Shown one piece after another: positions 51,853-61,860 of a stretch of DNA of 64,000 nt. Under the pieces are notes generated by a model that was not told the origin of the DNA, did not search any database, and saw nothing but the letters and a program-made list of their open reading frames with translations. The DNA is taken from positions 1,736,001 to 1,800,000 of the forward strand of contig NZ_AP017569.1 of NCBI RefSeq assembly GCF_002355655.1. Direction: 5' to 3'. Position 1 is the stretch's first letter. Every line of letters starts with the position of its first letter. Made by a program: the position numbers and the translations under genes. This DNA is from Halorubrum trapanicum. GTDB lineage: Archaea; Halobacteriota; Halobacteria; Halobacteriales; Haloferacaceae.

Positions 51853-53652
51853 TCACTCCAGGTCGAGCAGCGCCGCGATCTCGTCGAGGTAGTCGTCGTA
51901 GACGCCGACGGCGGACTCGATCGGGTCGGGCGAGGCCATGTCGATCCCGGCGAGTTCGACGACGTCGAGCGGGTACTCGGAGCCGCCCGCCTTCAGCATC
52001 TCGCGGTAGTCGGCGGCGGCCTCCTCCCCCTCGTCGAGCACGCGCTCGACGATGGCGGCCGCGACGGAGATGCCGGTCGCGTACTGGTAGACGTAGAAGT
52101 CGTAGTAGAAGTGGGGGATCCGCTGCCACTCGCGCTCGATGCCGCCCGTCAGCTCGGCGGGCGCGTAGAAGTCGCCCTTCAGCTCGCCGTACATCTCGTC
52201 GAACGCGTCGGGGGTGAGCGCGTCGCCGGCCTCCACGCGCTCGTGGATCCGCTGTTCGAACGTCGCGAACATCGTCTGGCGGAAGAGGGTGGAGCGGAAG
52301 CGTTCGAGGTACTCGTCGAGGACGTGGGTGCGGAGCTCGTCGTCCTCGACGGTGTCGAGCAGGTGGTGGGTGAGTAGCGTCTCGTTGACGGTGGAGGCGA
52401 TCTCGGCCACGAAGATCTCGTAGCTCGCGTCGTGCCACGGCTGCGCGTCGCCCGCCAGCTCGGAGTGCATCGAGTGGCCCAGCTCGTGGGCTAAGGTGAA
52501 CATCGAGGCGATGTCGTCCTGGTAGTTCATCATGATGTACGGCTGGGTGTCGTACGTGCCCGAGGAGAACGCGCCGGAGCGCTTCCCGCGGTTCTCGTAC
52601 ACGTCGACCCACCGCGAGTCGAGCCCCTCGGCCAGCCGCTCCTGGTAGGCGTCGCCGAGCGGCGCGACCGCCTCGATCACCCACTCGCGGGCCTGCTCGT
52701 ACTCCACGTCGGGGCCCTGGTCGCCCGTCAGCGACATGTAGAGGTCGTGGCTCCGCAGCTGGTCGACGCCGAGCGCCGCCTCCTTCAGCGCCGCGTGGCG
52801 GTGGAGCACGTCGAGGTTGTCGTCGACCGTGTCGACGAGGGTGTCGTACACCTCGACGGGAACGTTCGAGCCGTCGAGCGCGGCGGCGCGCGCGGAGTCG
52901 TAGTCGCGGATCTCGGCGCTCGTCACGTGCTCGCGGACGGCCTTCTCCAGCGACGTGCCGACCGTGTTGCGGACGTCTTCCCACTCGTCGTAGAACGTCT
53001 CGTGGACGCGCTCGCGGAACTCGCGGTCCGGGTTCGTCTGGAGCTTCGTGAAGTTCGCCTGCGTGATCTCCACCTCCTCGCCGTCGGGGTCCTCGACGAC
53101 GCCGTACGTCATGTCGGCGTTCGTCAGCATCGAGTAGATCTCGCTCGGCGCGTCGGTGACCTCCGAGAGGTCCGCCAGCACCTCCTCGACCTCGCTCGAC
53201 CGCGTGTGGGGCTTCTTCCGCAGGACGTCGTCGAGGTAGTGCTCGTACTCGGCGAGCGCGGGTTCCTCGTCGAGGAAGGCCTCGACGTCGCCCTCCGTCA
53301 GCGACTGGATCTCCGGTTCGAGGTACGAGACCGCGCTCGACGCCTCGGAGCCCAGCGACGACGCCCTCGCGGACATCGCCTGGTACTCCTGGTTCCGCGT
53401 GTCCTCCGCGCTGCGGAGCCGGGCGTAGGTCATCACCTGCTGGAGCTCGCGGAAGATCTCCTCGCGCAGTTCGAGCAGTTCGAAGAGGGTCGCGGCGTCC
53501 TCGGTCGCGCGCCCCTCGTAGGCGGCCAGCTCGTCGATCCGGTCGGCGACCGCCTCGTAGGCGGACTCCCACGCCTCGTCGGCGGCGTAGATGCCGTCGA
53601 GGTCCCACTTGTACTCGGCGTCGATCTCGGACCGCTCGGGAACCGAACTCAT
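51853..53652 (-). CDS. pepF: Oligoendopeptidase F
   Basis: This 599-residue M3B zinc peptidase has the HExxH motif (FTLAHELGHSMHSEL) about two thirds along, followed by the third-ligand region with VAEIASTVNETLL. The N-terminal helical domain begins ERSEIDAEYKWDLDGIYAAD, the usual PepF start. The ATG at 53650-53652 is chosen over frames extending 13 residues upstream. It cleaves short peptides in the cytoplasm. Confidence 0.97.
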   Translation of the reverse strand: MSSVPERSEIDAEYKWDLDGIYAADEAWESAYEAVADRIDELAAYEGRATEDAATLFELLELREEIFRELQQVMTYARLRSAEDTRNQEYQAMSARASSLGSEASSAVSYLEPEIQSLTEGDVEAFLDEEPALAEYEHYLDDVLRKKPHTRSSEVEEVLADLSEVTDAPSEIYSMLTNADMTYGVVEDPDGEEVEITQANFTKLQTNPDREFRERVHETFYDEWEDVRNTVGTSLEKAVREHVTSAEIRDYDSARAAALDGSNVPVEVYDTLVDTVDDNLDVLHRHAALKEAALGVDQLRSHDLYMSLTGDQGPDVEYEQAREWVIEAVAPLGDAYQERLAEGLDSRWVDVYENRGKRSGAFSSGTYDTQPYIMMNYQDDIASMFTLAHELGHSMHSELAGDAQPWHDASYEIFVAEIASTVNETLLTHHLLDTVEDDELRTHVLDEYLERFRSTLFRQTMFATFEQRIHERVEAGDALTPDAFDEMYGELKGDFYAPAELTGGIEREWQRIPHFYYDFYVYQYATGISVAAAIVERVLDEGEEAAADYREMLKAGGSEYPLDVVELAGIDMASPDPIESAVGVYDDYLDEIAALLDLE

Positions 53653-53725
53653 ACCCTTCGGGTCGGCCTCGCGCACACTAAGCCTTGGCAAACCCCGCGC
53701 GGCGGACCGATATGCGTGCGGTGCG

Positions 53726-54274
53726 TTACCGCTTCGCTGTGTCGTCGCCGTCCGTCCCCGACGCGTCGCCGTCCGCGCCGGACTCGCCGCGACCGCCCGC
53801 CGCCTCCCCCTCGGCCCAGTCCGCGAGGTCGACGACGAGCACGATCGCGTCCTCGCCGTCGCGGTAGTAGCCGCCGACCCGCCGGATCGGATCGAACCCC
53901 TCGTCGGCGTACAGCGACCGGGCGGGGTCGTTCCCCTCGCGCACCTCCAGCCGAGCGACCGCCACGCCGGTCGCGCGGAGTCGGGCCAGCGCGGACCGGA
54001 GGAGGGTCCGACCGATCCCCTCGCCGCGGGCGTCGGGGTGGACGGCCAAGTCCTTGATATGGCCGATGTCGCGGCCGTGGTTCGGCGTCCGGTCGGCGAC
54101 GACGAACCCGACGACCGCGCCCGCTCGCTCCGCCACGAGGAACGCCGGCTCGTCGAGCAGCCGCTCGAAGGCGTCGTGCGGCCACGGGTCCGAGAAGCAG
54201 GCGCGCTCGATCCGGACCACCGCGAGGAGGTCGGCGCGCTCGGCCCGCCGGACCGCGACGTCGGGGACGCTCAC
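53726..54274 (-). CDS. rimI: Ribosomal-protein-type N-acetyltransferase
   Basis: This 182-residue GNAT acetyltransferase is RimI/Ard1-like. The N-terminal part contains IERACFSDPWPHDAFERLL and the acetyl-CoA motif DLAVHPDARGEGIGRTLL, and it continues with LEVREGNDPARSLYADEGF, all diagnostic. The C-terminal 30 residues are an acidic Gly/Asp-rich tail. It starts with GTG at 54272-54274, about 20 nt after a CGTTTATTC box. It acetylates protein N-termini in archaea. Confidence 0.92.
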   Translation of the reverse strand: MSVPDVAVRRAERADLLAVVRIERACFSDPWPHDAFERLLDEPAFLVAERAGAVVGFVVADRTPNHGRDIGHIKDLAVHPDARGEGIGRTLLRSALARLRATGVAVARLEVREGNDPARSLYADEGFDPIRRVGGYYRDGEDAIVLVVDLADWAEGEAAGGRGESGADGDASGTDGDDTAKR

Positions 54275-54381
54275 GGGTCGGCTTGCGGGCCGCGGAGAAT
54301 AAACGCCCCGGGTCGGCGGAGGGGTGCTGAGAAGGAACGCGCCGGGTCGACGAGGGCCGCGGCGGCGACGCGCGGCCTCCC

Positions 54382-56076
54382 TCACGCGTCGATCCAGGGC
54401 TCGTCCGGGTCGGCGTCGGCGGGGTCGGGGGCGCACACCTCGAAGCAGGCGCCGTCCGGCGGTCGGAGCCGCCGCCCGTCGGCGAGGTCGACGGGACCGT
54501 CCGTGGCCGCTCGCAGCTCCACTCGCCACCCGTGCGACTCGACGACCTCGCGGACGATGTCGAGCCCGTACCCCGTCCCGTCCGCTCGGGTGGTGAACCC
54601 CGACTCGAACACCGACTCCCGGTGGTCGGGGTCGATCCCCGTCCCGTCGTCGGCGACGAGGAACCCCTCGTCGGTGGCGGTGACGAGGACGGTGAGGTCG
54701 TCGCCGGCGAGCGCGTCGTCGCCCGACGCGTCGCCGGCGGACTCGTCCCCGCTCGCCTCTGACGCGTCCGTCGTCGCGTGTTCCGTCGCGTTGCGGAACA
54801 GGTTCTCTAAGGCCTGTCGCATCCGGCCGCGGTCGCCGTACACCCGCGCGTCGCCGGCGACGACCAGCTCCGCGTCGTCGCCCCCGGCGGCGGTCTCCCA
54901 GGCGTCGCGGGCGACGCTCGCGAGGTCGAACTCCGTGGGCTCGTCCATCCCGGTCCCCTGCCGCGCGAGGGTGAGCAGCTCCGAGACGAGCTGATCGATC
55001 CGGTCGACCGCGCGCTCGCCGCGGTCGAGGGGCTCCGTCTCGCCGCGCAGCCGCGCCATCTCGATCGACCCCCGGATCACCGACAGCGGGTTCCGGAGGT
55101 CGTGCGAGACGATGCTCGCGAAGCGGTCGAGCCGCTCGTTGCGGTCGGTGAGGCGCCGCTCGCGCGCCTTCCGCTCGCTCACGTCGCGGGAGTTGATGAG
55201 CAGTTCGCCGACCGGGCTGTCGGCCGGCAGCGACCGCGTCCGCGACTCCAGCCAGACCCAGTCGCCGTCGGCGGCGCGGTAGCGGTACTCCAGCGTCGGC
55301 GCCGCGTCGGGCTCGCCCAGTGCGCGGTAGAACCGCTCCGTCACGCGGTCCCGGTCGTCCGGGTGGACGTAGCCGAGCGGGGAGCGCCCGACCGTCGACC
55401 CCTGCTCGTAGCCGAGCACCTCCTCGACGGAGGGGCTCTCGTAGACGACGAGCCCGTCGTCGTCGACGACGGTGACGAGGTCGCTGCCGTACTCTAAGAA
55501 CGCGCGGTAGCGCTCCGGGAAGGTGCGGTCGGCGTCGATCCGGCGGACCGTGACGATCCGGCCGGCGAACTCCGGCGCGAGCTCCTCGTCGACGACGGAC
55601 TCGACCCACGCGTACCCCCCGCTCGCGCGGCGGATGCGGTGGGTGACCGTCCGGCTCGTCGCGACCGCGGACAGCGCGTCGGCGACCGGTTCGCGGTCGC
55701 TCGGGTGGACGCGGTCGAGGAGGTCGCTCCCGACGAGCGCGTCGCGCTCGACGCCGACGACGTCCGGGACGGACGGCCCGGCGAACAGCACCTCGCCGTC
55801 GACGGCGACCGCGAGGAGGAACCGGTCGGGCTCGGGCGGGCGCACACCGGTCCGAACCGGCCTAGCGTCGTCGCCGCCCGCGGTCGGGCCGCCGTCGGGA
55901 GCGTTCGCGGTCCGGCGGGCGTCGGTGCGCTCGGCACGGGCGCGGTCGCCTGACCGGCCCCGCCGCTCCGGGGGTCGGGTCGGCGCGTCGACCGGCGCGT
56001 CGTCGTCGCCCTCTGGGGCGTCGCCCTCGTCGGCGCCGCGGGCGGGCGTCGGCGTGTCGGATCTCCGGAGGGTCAC
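54382..56076 (-). CDS. Sensor histidine kinase with two PAS domains
   Basis: This 564-residue soluble kinase has, in order, an acidic Arg/Pro-rich N-tail (about 1-80), a PAS domain (about 85-195), a second PAS with PAC (about 200-305), HisKA with the H-box FASIVSHDLRNPL, and HATPase_c. The ATPase has an N-box LENLFRNATEH, G1 ADDGTGIDPD and GYGLDIV. No membrane segment is seen, so it senses a cytoplasmic signal. It starts with GTG at 56074-56076. No response regulator is adjacent. Confidence 0.93.
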   Translation of the reverse strand: MTLRRSDTPTPARGADEGDAPEGDDDAPVDAPTRPPERRGRSGDRARAERTDARRTANAPDGGPTAGGDDARPVRTGVRPPEPDRFLLAVAVDGEVLFAGPSVPDVVGVERDALVGSDLLDRVHPSDREPVADALSAVATSRTVTHRIRRASGGYAWVESVVDEELAPEFAGRIVTVRRIDADRTFPERYRAFLEYGSDLVTVVDDDGLVVYESPSVEEVLGYEQGSTVGRSPLGYVHPDDRDRVTERFYRALGEPDAAPTLEYRYRAADGDWVWLESRTRSLPADSPVGELLINSRDVSERKARERRLTDRNERLDRFASIVSHDLRNPLSVIRGSIEMARLRGETEPLDRGERAVDRIDQLVSELLTLARQGTGMDEPTEFDLASVARDAWETAAGGDDAELVVAGDARVYGDRGRMRQALENLFRNATEHATTDASEASGDESAGDASGDDALAGDDLTVLVTATDEGFLVADDGTGIDPDHRESVFESGFTTRADGTGYGLDIVREVVESHGWRVELRAATDGPVDLADGRRLRPPDGACFEVCAPDPADADPDEPWIDA

Positions 56077-56108
56077 TGTGAGTTCTATCGCCCGTACGGA
56101 CGCGGGAA

Positions 56109-56118
56109 TATAAAACCG
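56109..56118 (-). promoter_or_regulatory. TATA box of the histidine kinase gene
   Basis: The minus strand reads GGTTTTATATTCC, about 33-42 nt before the GTG start at 56076. Confidence 0.45.
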
Positions 56119-56235
56119 CGCGCTGAGAAAATCAGTTTTGATAACACACGCTTCGACGAGCGCCGAGGGCGCCCCCGGCTCGCCCGCCGCGTCCGGTCGG
56201 CGGTTCGCGCTCCGCGAGAACGACCCCGCGAGCGG

Positions 56236-57042
56236 TCACACCTCGTCCACGACGGCCGCGTTCGCCCACGCGGCCTCGAAGCCGTCCCGCACCCGGGCGG
56301 CGAACCCGCGGTCGCGCAGGTCGAGCATGCCGAACAGCCGGTCGGGCGCGAGCGGGTCGGCCACCTCCAGGCACACCTCCTCGCCGTCGATGAGGTAGAA
56401 GTTCCCGTACGCGTCCTCCGTGATCCGCAGCTCGAAGGGCCCCTGCGCGATCGTCAGCGTCGCGCGGTCCTCGTCGACGGCGGCGCGGGCGTCGTCGAAC
56501 ACGCCCGGCGACAGCAGCACGGAGACGTCGACGCCGCTTCGGATCGCCGCGAGGAGCCGGTCGAGCAGCTCCGGCCCCTCGCGGTCGACGTCGAACTGCG
56601 CGGAGACGTCGGTGGCGACGACGACGATCGACTCCTCGGCGGCGTCGATCCGCTCGAAGAGGAGGTCGAGCGAGTCGTCGGCGCCGACCGCGGCGGTCCA
56701 GAACTCGTCGTCGGTCGCCTCGGCGTCGGCCAGCCGGTCGATCAGCTCCGACTTGCCGGACTCGTACGTCTCGATCCGCTGTCGGAGTTCCCGGCGCTTC
56801 GCCTCGACGAGGCGGTCGACGGCGACGGCGGGCTCGACGGGGGCGTACCGCTTCGGCTCGCGGTCGGTCTGGACGCGGACCAGCCCGCGCGACTCCAGGC
56901 CGCCGAGCGCGTCGTAGATCCGGCCCTTCGGTACGCCGCTCTCCTCGGCGGCGGCCGCGGCGGTCCCGGTGCCCAGCGCGAGCAGCGCGCGGTACGCCCG
57001 GTCCTCGTAGCTCGACAGCCCGAGGTCGCGGAGCGACTCCAT
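56236..57042 (-). CDS. TrmB family transcriptional regulator
   Basis: This 268-residue protein begins MESLRDLGLSSYEDRAYRALLALG. It has an N-terminal winged helix (AAEESGVPKGRIYDALGGLESRGLVRVQ) and a coiled-coil linker, then a phospholipase-D-like TrmB sensor domain (SIVVVATDVSAQF). TrmB proteins bind sugars or other metabolites and control nearby genes. The strong TATA-like TTTTATATATTGAC at 57091-57104 would start the RNA near 57072. A GTG at 57069 (nine codons earlier) is thus an alternative start. It is divergent from the secreted-protein/RND pair, a plausible target. Confidence 0.9.
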   Translation of the reverse strand: MESLRDLGLSSYEDRAYRALLALGTGTAAAAAEESGVPKGRIYDALGGLESRGLVRVQTDREPKRYAPVEPAVAVDRLVEAKRRELRQRIETYESGKSELIDRLADAEATDDEFWTAAVGADDSLDLLFERIDAAEESIVVVATDVSAQFDVDREGPELLDRLLAAIRSGVDVSVLLSPGVFDDARAAVDEDRATLTIAQGPFELRITEDAYGNFYLIDGEEVCLEVADPLAPDRLFGMLDLRDRGFAARVRDGFEAAWANAAVVDEV

Positions 57043-57090
57043 GAGTCCCGGTAAGCGGGTCCCACACAAAGCGTCGGCGCTCTCGCTCGC

Positions 57091-57104
57091 GTCAATATAT
57101 AAAA
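57091..57104 (-). promoter_or_regulatory. TATA box of the TrmB regulator gene
   Basis: TTTTATATATTGAC on the minus strand; the predicted RNA start is near 57072. Confidence 0.5.
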
Positions 57105-57325
57105 GAGCGGACGCACAACGCCCGATCGTTTCGTCGTTCGCCTCCGGTGTCCCGCTCGCGAATTGGATAATACCGACTCAACGCCGTTAGAACCGATGAA
57201 AAGACGACTTTGGTACAACCTGTTCCGCCGCCCGTCTCAACAGGTACTCTACGGAAACAGACACGTTGTTGTCACGGGTTCCCGAAGGGTATTACGTCGC
57301 AGTCCCGTACGCGTTCGCAACCAAC

Positions 57326-59128
57326 ATGAGTCGAATCCGGACGGCCGTCGTCCTCCTCCTCGTCGCGTCCCTGCTCGCGACCGGCACGGCGGTCGCGCAG
57401 TCGGCCAACGACACGGTGCGCGGCGACCCCGACATCGAGGCGTTCGCGCCGGAGACGGCGTTCGTCCCCGGTGAGGAGTCGACGCTCCAGGTGAGCCTGA
57501 ACAACCGCGGCGACATCGACGCGCAGGGGGCGGACAACCTCGAGAGCGAGGTGGTGACCGCCCACGAGACGACCGCGCGGATCCTCACGGGCGACGAGGC
57601 CAACCGCGAGGTCCCCTTCGACGTGCGGACCGGCGAGCAGGCCGTCGGCGACGTTACGCGCGGCGTCACCGGGCCGATCGAGTTCACCGTCGTCCCCGAC
57701 AAAGACGCCGATCCCGGCGTCTACCGCGTCCCGATCCGACTGGAGTACCGGAACGTCGAGAGCGCCGAGGTGGACGACGGCGCCACCGTTCGCGACCAGG
57801 AGGTCGTGACGGAGACGGTGTACGTCTCCGTGGAGATCACCGACCGCGCGCAGTTCGCGGTCGTCGACGTCGACGGCGTCGTCCAGGCCGGGGACAGCGG
57901 GATTGTCGAGGTGACGATGCGGAACGTCCGGAACGAGACGGCCTACGAGGCGAGCGTCGCCGCGAACCCGATCGACCCCGACCTCTCGTTCGCCACCGAC
58001 GCGGGAACGACCGAGACGTACGTCGGTGCGTGGGCGCCGGGCGAGAACCGCACGTTCGCCTACCGGTTCGCCGCCGCCGGCCAGGCCACCGCGCGGGCGT
58101 CGACGCTGGAGTTCGAGGTCGACTACCGCGACGCCGAGCGCGCGAACGCGGCCGCGCGGACGGTCCGGACGGGCGTGACGCCGCTCTCGCGACAGGCGTT
58201 CACCGCGAAGGGGCTGAACAGCACGCTGCGCGTCGGCGAGGACGGCTCGTTCACCGTCGAGGTCCGCAACCGCGGGCCCCGAGACATCGAGAACGCGGTC
58301 GTCCTGTTCAGCAACGAGGCGCCCGCGCCCGACGGCGTCGGTCAGGAGACGATCCAGTCCGACCCGAACATCGTCCCCCGCTCGACGCGGGACACGGTCG
58401 GCAACCTCGCGGTCGGCGAGACGGCCACCGCGACGTTCGACGCCGGACTCCGCACGGACGCGAACCCCGGCCCCCGGACGGTCACCGTGGCGGTCCGCTA
58501 CCGCGGGCTCGGCACCGACGAGGGGGTGAGCGCGAGCGAGGGCGACGACGGGACCGTCTCGCTCGTCTCGACGGGGTCGGCCGGCGACGTCATCGTCTCC
58601 GACACGCTCGACGTCGTCGTCGACGTCGCGCCCGAGGCGGACGTCTTCGCCGTGTCGCCCGCCGAGCCGAACGCGACCGACCCGTCGTCGGTGACGCCGG
58701 GGTCGACGGTCCGGTACGACGCGGTCGTCCGGAACACCGGGCCCGAACCGATCTCGAACGTCCAGGCGAAGCTGTTCGTCGACTCGCCGCTCTCCTCGTC
58801 GTCCGACGAGGCGTTCGTCACCTCGCTCGACCCGGGCGAGGAGACGACGGTCAGCTTCGAGGTCGCGGTCGACGGCGGCGCGACGCCGAAGACGTATGCG
58901 GCCACGGTCGACTTCCGGTACGACGACGCCGACGGCGACGAACAGCTCTCCGACACCTACCAGCTCCCGGTCGAGGTGGTCGAAGACGACGAGGGCGGGG
59001 CGCTCTCCTCGCCGCTCGGGATCGTCGCCCTACTCGGCGTCGTCGCCGTCGGCGGCGCTCTGGTGTGGCAGCGCGGCCGGGTGAGCCGGGCGATCTCCGA
59101 GTTCCGCAGCCGGCTCCGCTCCCGATAG
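57326..59128 (+). CDS. Secreted CARDB-like surface protein with C-terminal anchor
   Basis: This 600-residue protein has a signal peptide (MSRIRTAVVLLLVASLLATGTAVAQ) and repeated immunoglobulin-like/CARDB domains of the S-layer-related COG1361 type. The repeats are visible as GEESTLQVSLNNRGDIDA, GDSGIVEVTMRNVRNETA, GEDGSFTVEVRNRGPRDI and TVRYDAVVRNTGPEPI. A single C-terminal membrane helix (GIVALLGVVAVGGALVW) and a short Arg-rich tail follow. The ATG at 57326 is the one that starts the signal peptide. The stop is directly followed by the RND gene (TAGATG), so the two proteins are probably a unit. Confidence 0.9.
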   Translation: MSRIRTAVVLLLVASLLATGTAVAQSANDTVRGDPDIEAFAPETAFVPGEESTLQVSLNNRGDIDAQGADNLESEVVTAHETTARILTGDEANREVPFDVRTGEQAVGDVTRGVTGPIEFTVVPDKDADPGVYRVPIRLEYRNVESAEVDDGATVRDQEVVTETVYVSVEITDRAQFAVVDVDGVVQAGDSGIVEVTMRNVRNETAYEASVAANPIDPDLSFATDAGTTETYVGAWAPGENRTFAYRFAAAGQATARASTLEFEVDYRDAERANAAARTVRTGVTPLSRQAFTAKGLNSTLRVGEDGSFTVEVRNRGPRDIENAVVLFSNEAPAPDGVGQETIQSDPNIVPRSTRDTVGNLAVGETATATFDAGLRTDANPGPRTVTVAVRYRGLGTDEGVSASEGDDGTVSLVSTGSAGDVIVSDTLDVVVDVAPEADVFAVSPAEPNATDPSSVTPGSTVRYDAVVRNTGPEPISNVQAKLFVDSPLSSSSDEAFVTSLDPGEETTVSFEVAVDGGATPKTYAATVDFRYDDADGDEQLSDTYQLPVEVVEDDEGGALSSPLGIVALLGVVAVGGALVWQRGRVSRAISEFRSRLRSR

Positions 59129-61738
59129 ATGGACCCAGTCACCCGGCTGTTCGGCGCGATCACCGACCGGGTCATCGAGCAGCCGCGCCGGGTCGTGATC
59201 GCCTGCCTCGTCGTCACCGCCCTGTTCGCGCCCGGCATGGCGCTGTTGGAGGCGAGCGCGGGCAGCGACCAGTTCACGGACGGAATCGAGGAGGCGGACG
59301 CGCTCGACCGCGTGAACGAGCGGTTCGAGCCGGCGTTCGGGGGTGACGACCCGACGACGCAGCTGATCCAGCGCGACGTGAACGTGCTCGACCGCCGCGG
59401 CCTGCTCGACATGCTGGCGACCGCCGAGCGGCTCGCCGAGCGCGACGGGCTGCGGGTGACCGACGTCTCCGCGCCCGCGATGGACGTCGCGGCCGAGATC
59501 GACGCGGACGCCGACACGCCCGCGGCGGCCCGGGACGCGATCGAGCGCGCCAGCGACGGCGAAATCGAGGACGCGGTCGACGCCGCGGCCGAGGACCCCG
59601 GCTTCGCCACGCTGCTCTCCGACGACTTCAACCGCGAGTCCGGGACGGCCTCCGCGTCGCTCGGCGTCGTCTCCCACTCGTTCCCGGCCTCGGCGGACAC
59701 GCAGGCGATCCAGCAGGAGGCCCGCACCGTCGCCGAGGAGGCCCCCGGCGACGTGACCGCGTTCGGGGGTGGAATCGTCGACGCCGAGTTCCAGCGCGTC
59801 ATCTTCGACTCGCTCGCCATCGTCGTGCCAGCCGCGCTCGCGGTCATCCTCGGCCTCTTGGCGTACGCCTACCGCGACCCGTTCGACTTCGTGCTCGGCG
59901 GGGTCGCGCTGTTGATGACGGTCGTGTGGACGTTCGGCTTCACGGGGTACGCGGGGATCGCCTTCTCGGAGGTGCTGATCGCGGTGCCGGTCCTCCTCTT
60001 AGCGATCGGGATCGACTTCGGGATCCACACGGTGAACCGCTACCGCGAGGACCGCGCGGCGGGCGCGCCGCCGGAGACCGCGATGCGCGGCGCGCTCGGC
60101 CAGCTCGTGGTGGCGTACTCGATCATCGCCGGAACGACGATCATCGGCTTCCTCGCGAACCTCACCAGCTCGCTCCCCCCGCTCCGGGAGTTCGGCGTCG
60201 TCGCCGGGCTCGGCATCTGTTTCACCCTCGTCATCTTCGTCGGCTTCCTCCCGGCCGCCAAGCTGATCCTCGACCGCTGGCGCGCCGAGCACGACCTGCC
60301 CGAGTTCGGCTCGCGCCCCCTCGGCGCCGAGGAATCCGCGCTCGGGCGTCTCCTCCCCCGGCTGTCCGCGATCTCGCGGCCCGCGCCCGCCGTCTTCCTC
60401 GTCGTCGTCCTCCTGATCACCGCGGGCGCCGCGGGTTACGGCGCGGGCGTGGACACCACCTTCGAGGACGACGACTTCCTGCCGCCGAGCGAGGAGCCGG
60501 CGTACATCGACTACTTCCCTGGCCCGCTCCAGCCCGGCGAGTACACCGCGACGGAGACGATCAACTTCCTCTCCGAGAACTTCGCCACGAGCGAGGACGA
60601 CACCGTCACGATCTACGTGGAGCGGCGCATGACCAGCGACAGTGCCCTCCGCAGCCTTGCGCGCGCCGAGCGCGACCCGCCCGACACGTTCGTGGCGGTC
60701 GACGGCCGCGCCAGCGCCGAGAGCGTCCAGAGCGCGATCGACGCGTACGCCGCCGAGGACCCAGAGTTCGAGCAGCTCGTCGAGGACTCCTCGCTCGACG
60801 GCGGGCGGCCGAACCGGAACCTCGAACGGATCTACACCGAGCTGCGGAACTCGCCGTACGACGACTTCACAGGTGAGTACCTCGCGGACGACAGCCGGTC
60901 GACCCGGATCGTGTACGCCGTCGAGTCCGACGCCAGCGACGCCGAGATCACCGCCGACGCCCGGCGCGTCGCCGACCGCTACCGCGGGGACGCGACCGCG
61001 ACCGGCCAGATCGTCGTGTTTCAGGCGGTCGCCGACACGATATTCGACTCCGCGATCGTCTCGCTGGCGGCCGCGCTCGGGCTCTCCGCCGTGTTCCTCG
61101 TAATCTTATTCTGGCTGCTGCTCGGCAGCCCGACGCTGGGCCTCGTCACGCTCGTTCCCGTCACCGTCGCCGTCGCGACGCTCACCGCCACGATGCGGCT
61201 CGCGGGCATCCCGTTCAACGCGATCACCGCGACGATCCTCGCGATCACCATCGGGCTCGGGGTAGACTACACCGTCCACGTCGCGCACCGCTTCCACGAC
61301 GAGTACCCCCGCGGGGGCGACGTCGACGCCGCGGTCGTCACCACGCTCCGCGGCACCGGCGGCGCGCTCACCGGCACGTGGGCGACGACCGCGCTCGGCA
61401 TGGGCGTGCTCGTCTTGGCCATCACCCCGATCCTCGGCCAGTTCGGGCTGCTCACGGCCGCCAGCATCACCCTCGCGTACCTGGCGTCGCTGATCGTGTT
61501 GCCGCCGGCGCTCGTCATCTGGGTCGCCGTCGTCGAGCGCCGCCCCGGACTCCTGTTCGTCGGGCGCTTGCTCGACGCCGCCGACGTGATCGCGGTCGGC
61601 GAGGGCGACGCGAGCGACCGGGCTCGCACCGACGGCGGCACGGACGAGTCGGCCGGGGACGGCGATTCCGGCGCCGACGCGTTCGAGTGGCAGACTGACC
61701 CGCGGTCGCCCGCCGAGGATCCGAGTCAGAAGCGTTAA
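59129..61738 (+). CDS. RND/MMPL family transporter
   Basis: This 869-residue membrane protein has 12 predicted helices in two halves. Each half has one helix, a large outer loop and then five helices. It matches the archaeal/bacterial MMPL-type RND exporters of hydrophobic compounds. Signature stretches are LLAIGIDFGIHTVNRYREDRA in the first half and LAITIGLGVDYTVHVAHRFHDE in the second, which hold the charged residues used for proton coupling. It is cotranscribed with the surface protein upstream and may export or arrange an envelope component. Confidence 0.92.
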   Translation: MDPVTRLFGAITDRVIEQPRRVVIACLVVTALFAPGMALLEASAGSDQFTDGIEEADALDRVNERFEPAFGGDDPTTQLIQRDVNVLDRRGLLDMLATAERLAERDGLRVTDVSAPAMDVAAEIDADADTPAAARDAIERASDGEIEDAVDAAAEDPGFATLLSDDFNRESGTASASLGVVSHSFPASADTQAIQQEARTVAEEAPGDVTAFGGGIVDAEFQRVIFDSLAIVVPAALAVILGLLAYAYRDPFDFVLGGVALLMTVVWTFGFTGYAGIAFSEVLIAVPVLLLAIGIDFGIHTVNRYREDRAAGAPPETAMRGALGQLVVAYSIIAGTTIIGFLANLTSSLPPLREFGVVAGLGICFTLVIFVGFLPAAKLILDRWRAEHDLPEFGSRPLGAEESALGRLLPRLSAISRPAPAVFLVVVLLITAGAAGYGAGVDTTFEDDDFLPPSEEPAYIDYFPGPLQPGEYTATETINFLSENFATSEDDTVTIYVERRMTSDSALRSLARAERDPPDTFVAVDGRASAESVQSAIDAYAAEDPEFEQLVEDSSLDGGRPNRNLERIYTELRNSPYDDFTGEYLADDSRSTRIVYAVESDASDAEITADARRVADRYRGDATATGQIVVFQAVADTIFDSAIVSLAAALGLSAVFLVILFWLLLGSPTLGLVTLVPVTVAVATLTATMRLAGIPFNAITATILAITIGLGVDYTVHVAHRFHDEYPRGGDVDAAVVTTLRGTGGALTGTWATTALGMGVLVLAITPILGQFGLLTAASITLAYLASLIVLPPALVIWVAVVERRPGLLFVGRLLDAADVIAVGEGDASDRARTDGGTDESAGDGDSGADAFEWQTDPRSPAEDPSQKR

Positions 61739-61765
61739 ACGCTCGCCACGGGTACCGGCTCGTAA

Positions 61766-61838
61766 GGGCGCGTAGCTCAGCGGACAGAGCACTTGGTTCC
61801 GGACCAAGATGCCGCGGGTTCAAATCCCGTCGCGCCCG
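61766..61838 (+). tRNA. tRNA-Arg (anticodon CCG)
   Basis: This 73-nt tRNA has a 7-bp acceptor stem GGGCGCG/CGCGCCC, D-arm GCTC-agcggaca-GAGC, and anticodon stem CTTGG/CCAAG with loop TTCCGGA. The anticodon CCG reads CGG codons (arginine). The T-arm GCGGG-ttcaaat-CCCGT and discriminator G are normal, and no intron is seen. Confidence 0.97.
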
Positions 61839-61860
61839 TTCCTTCGCTTCGCTCAGTCAC

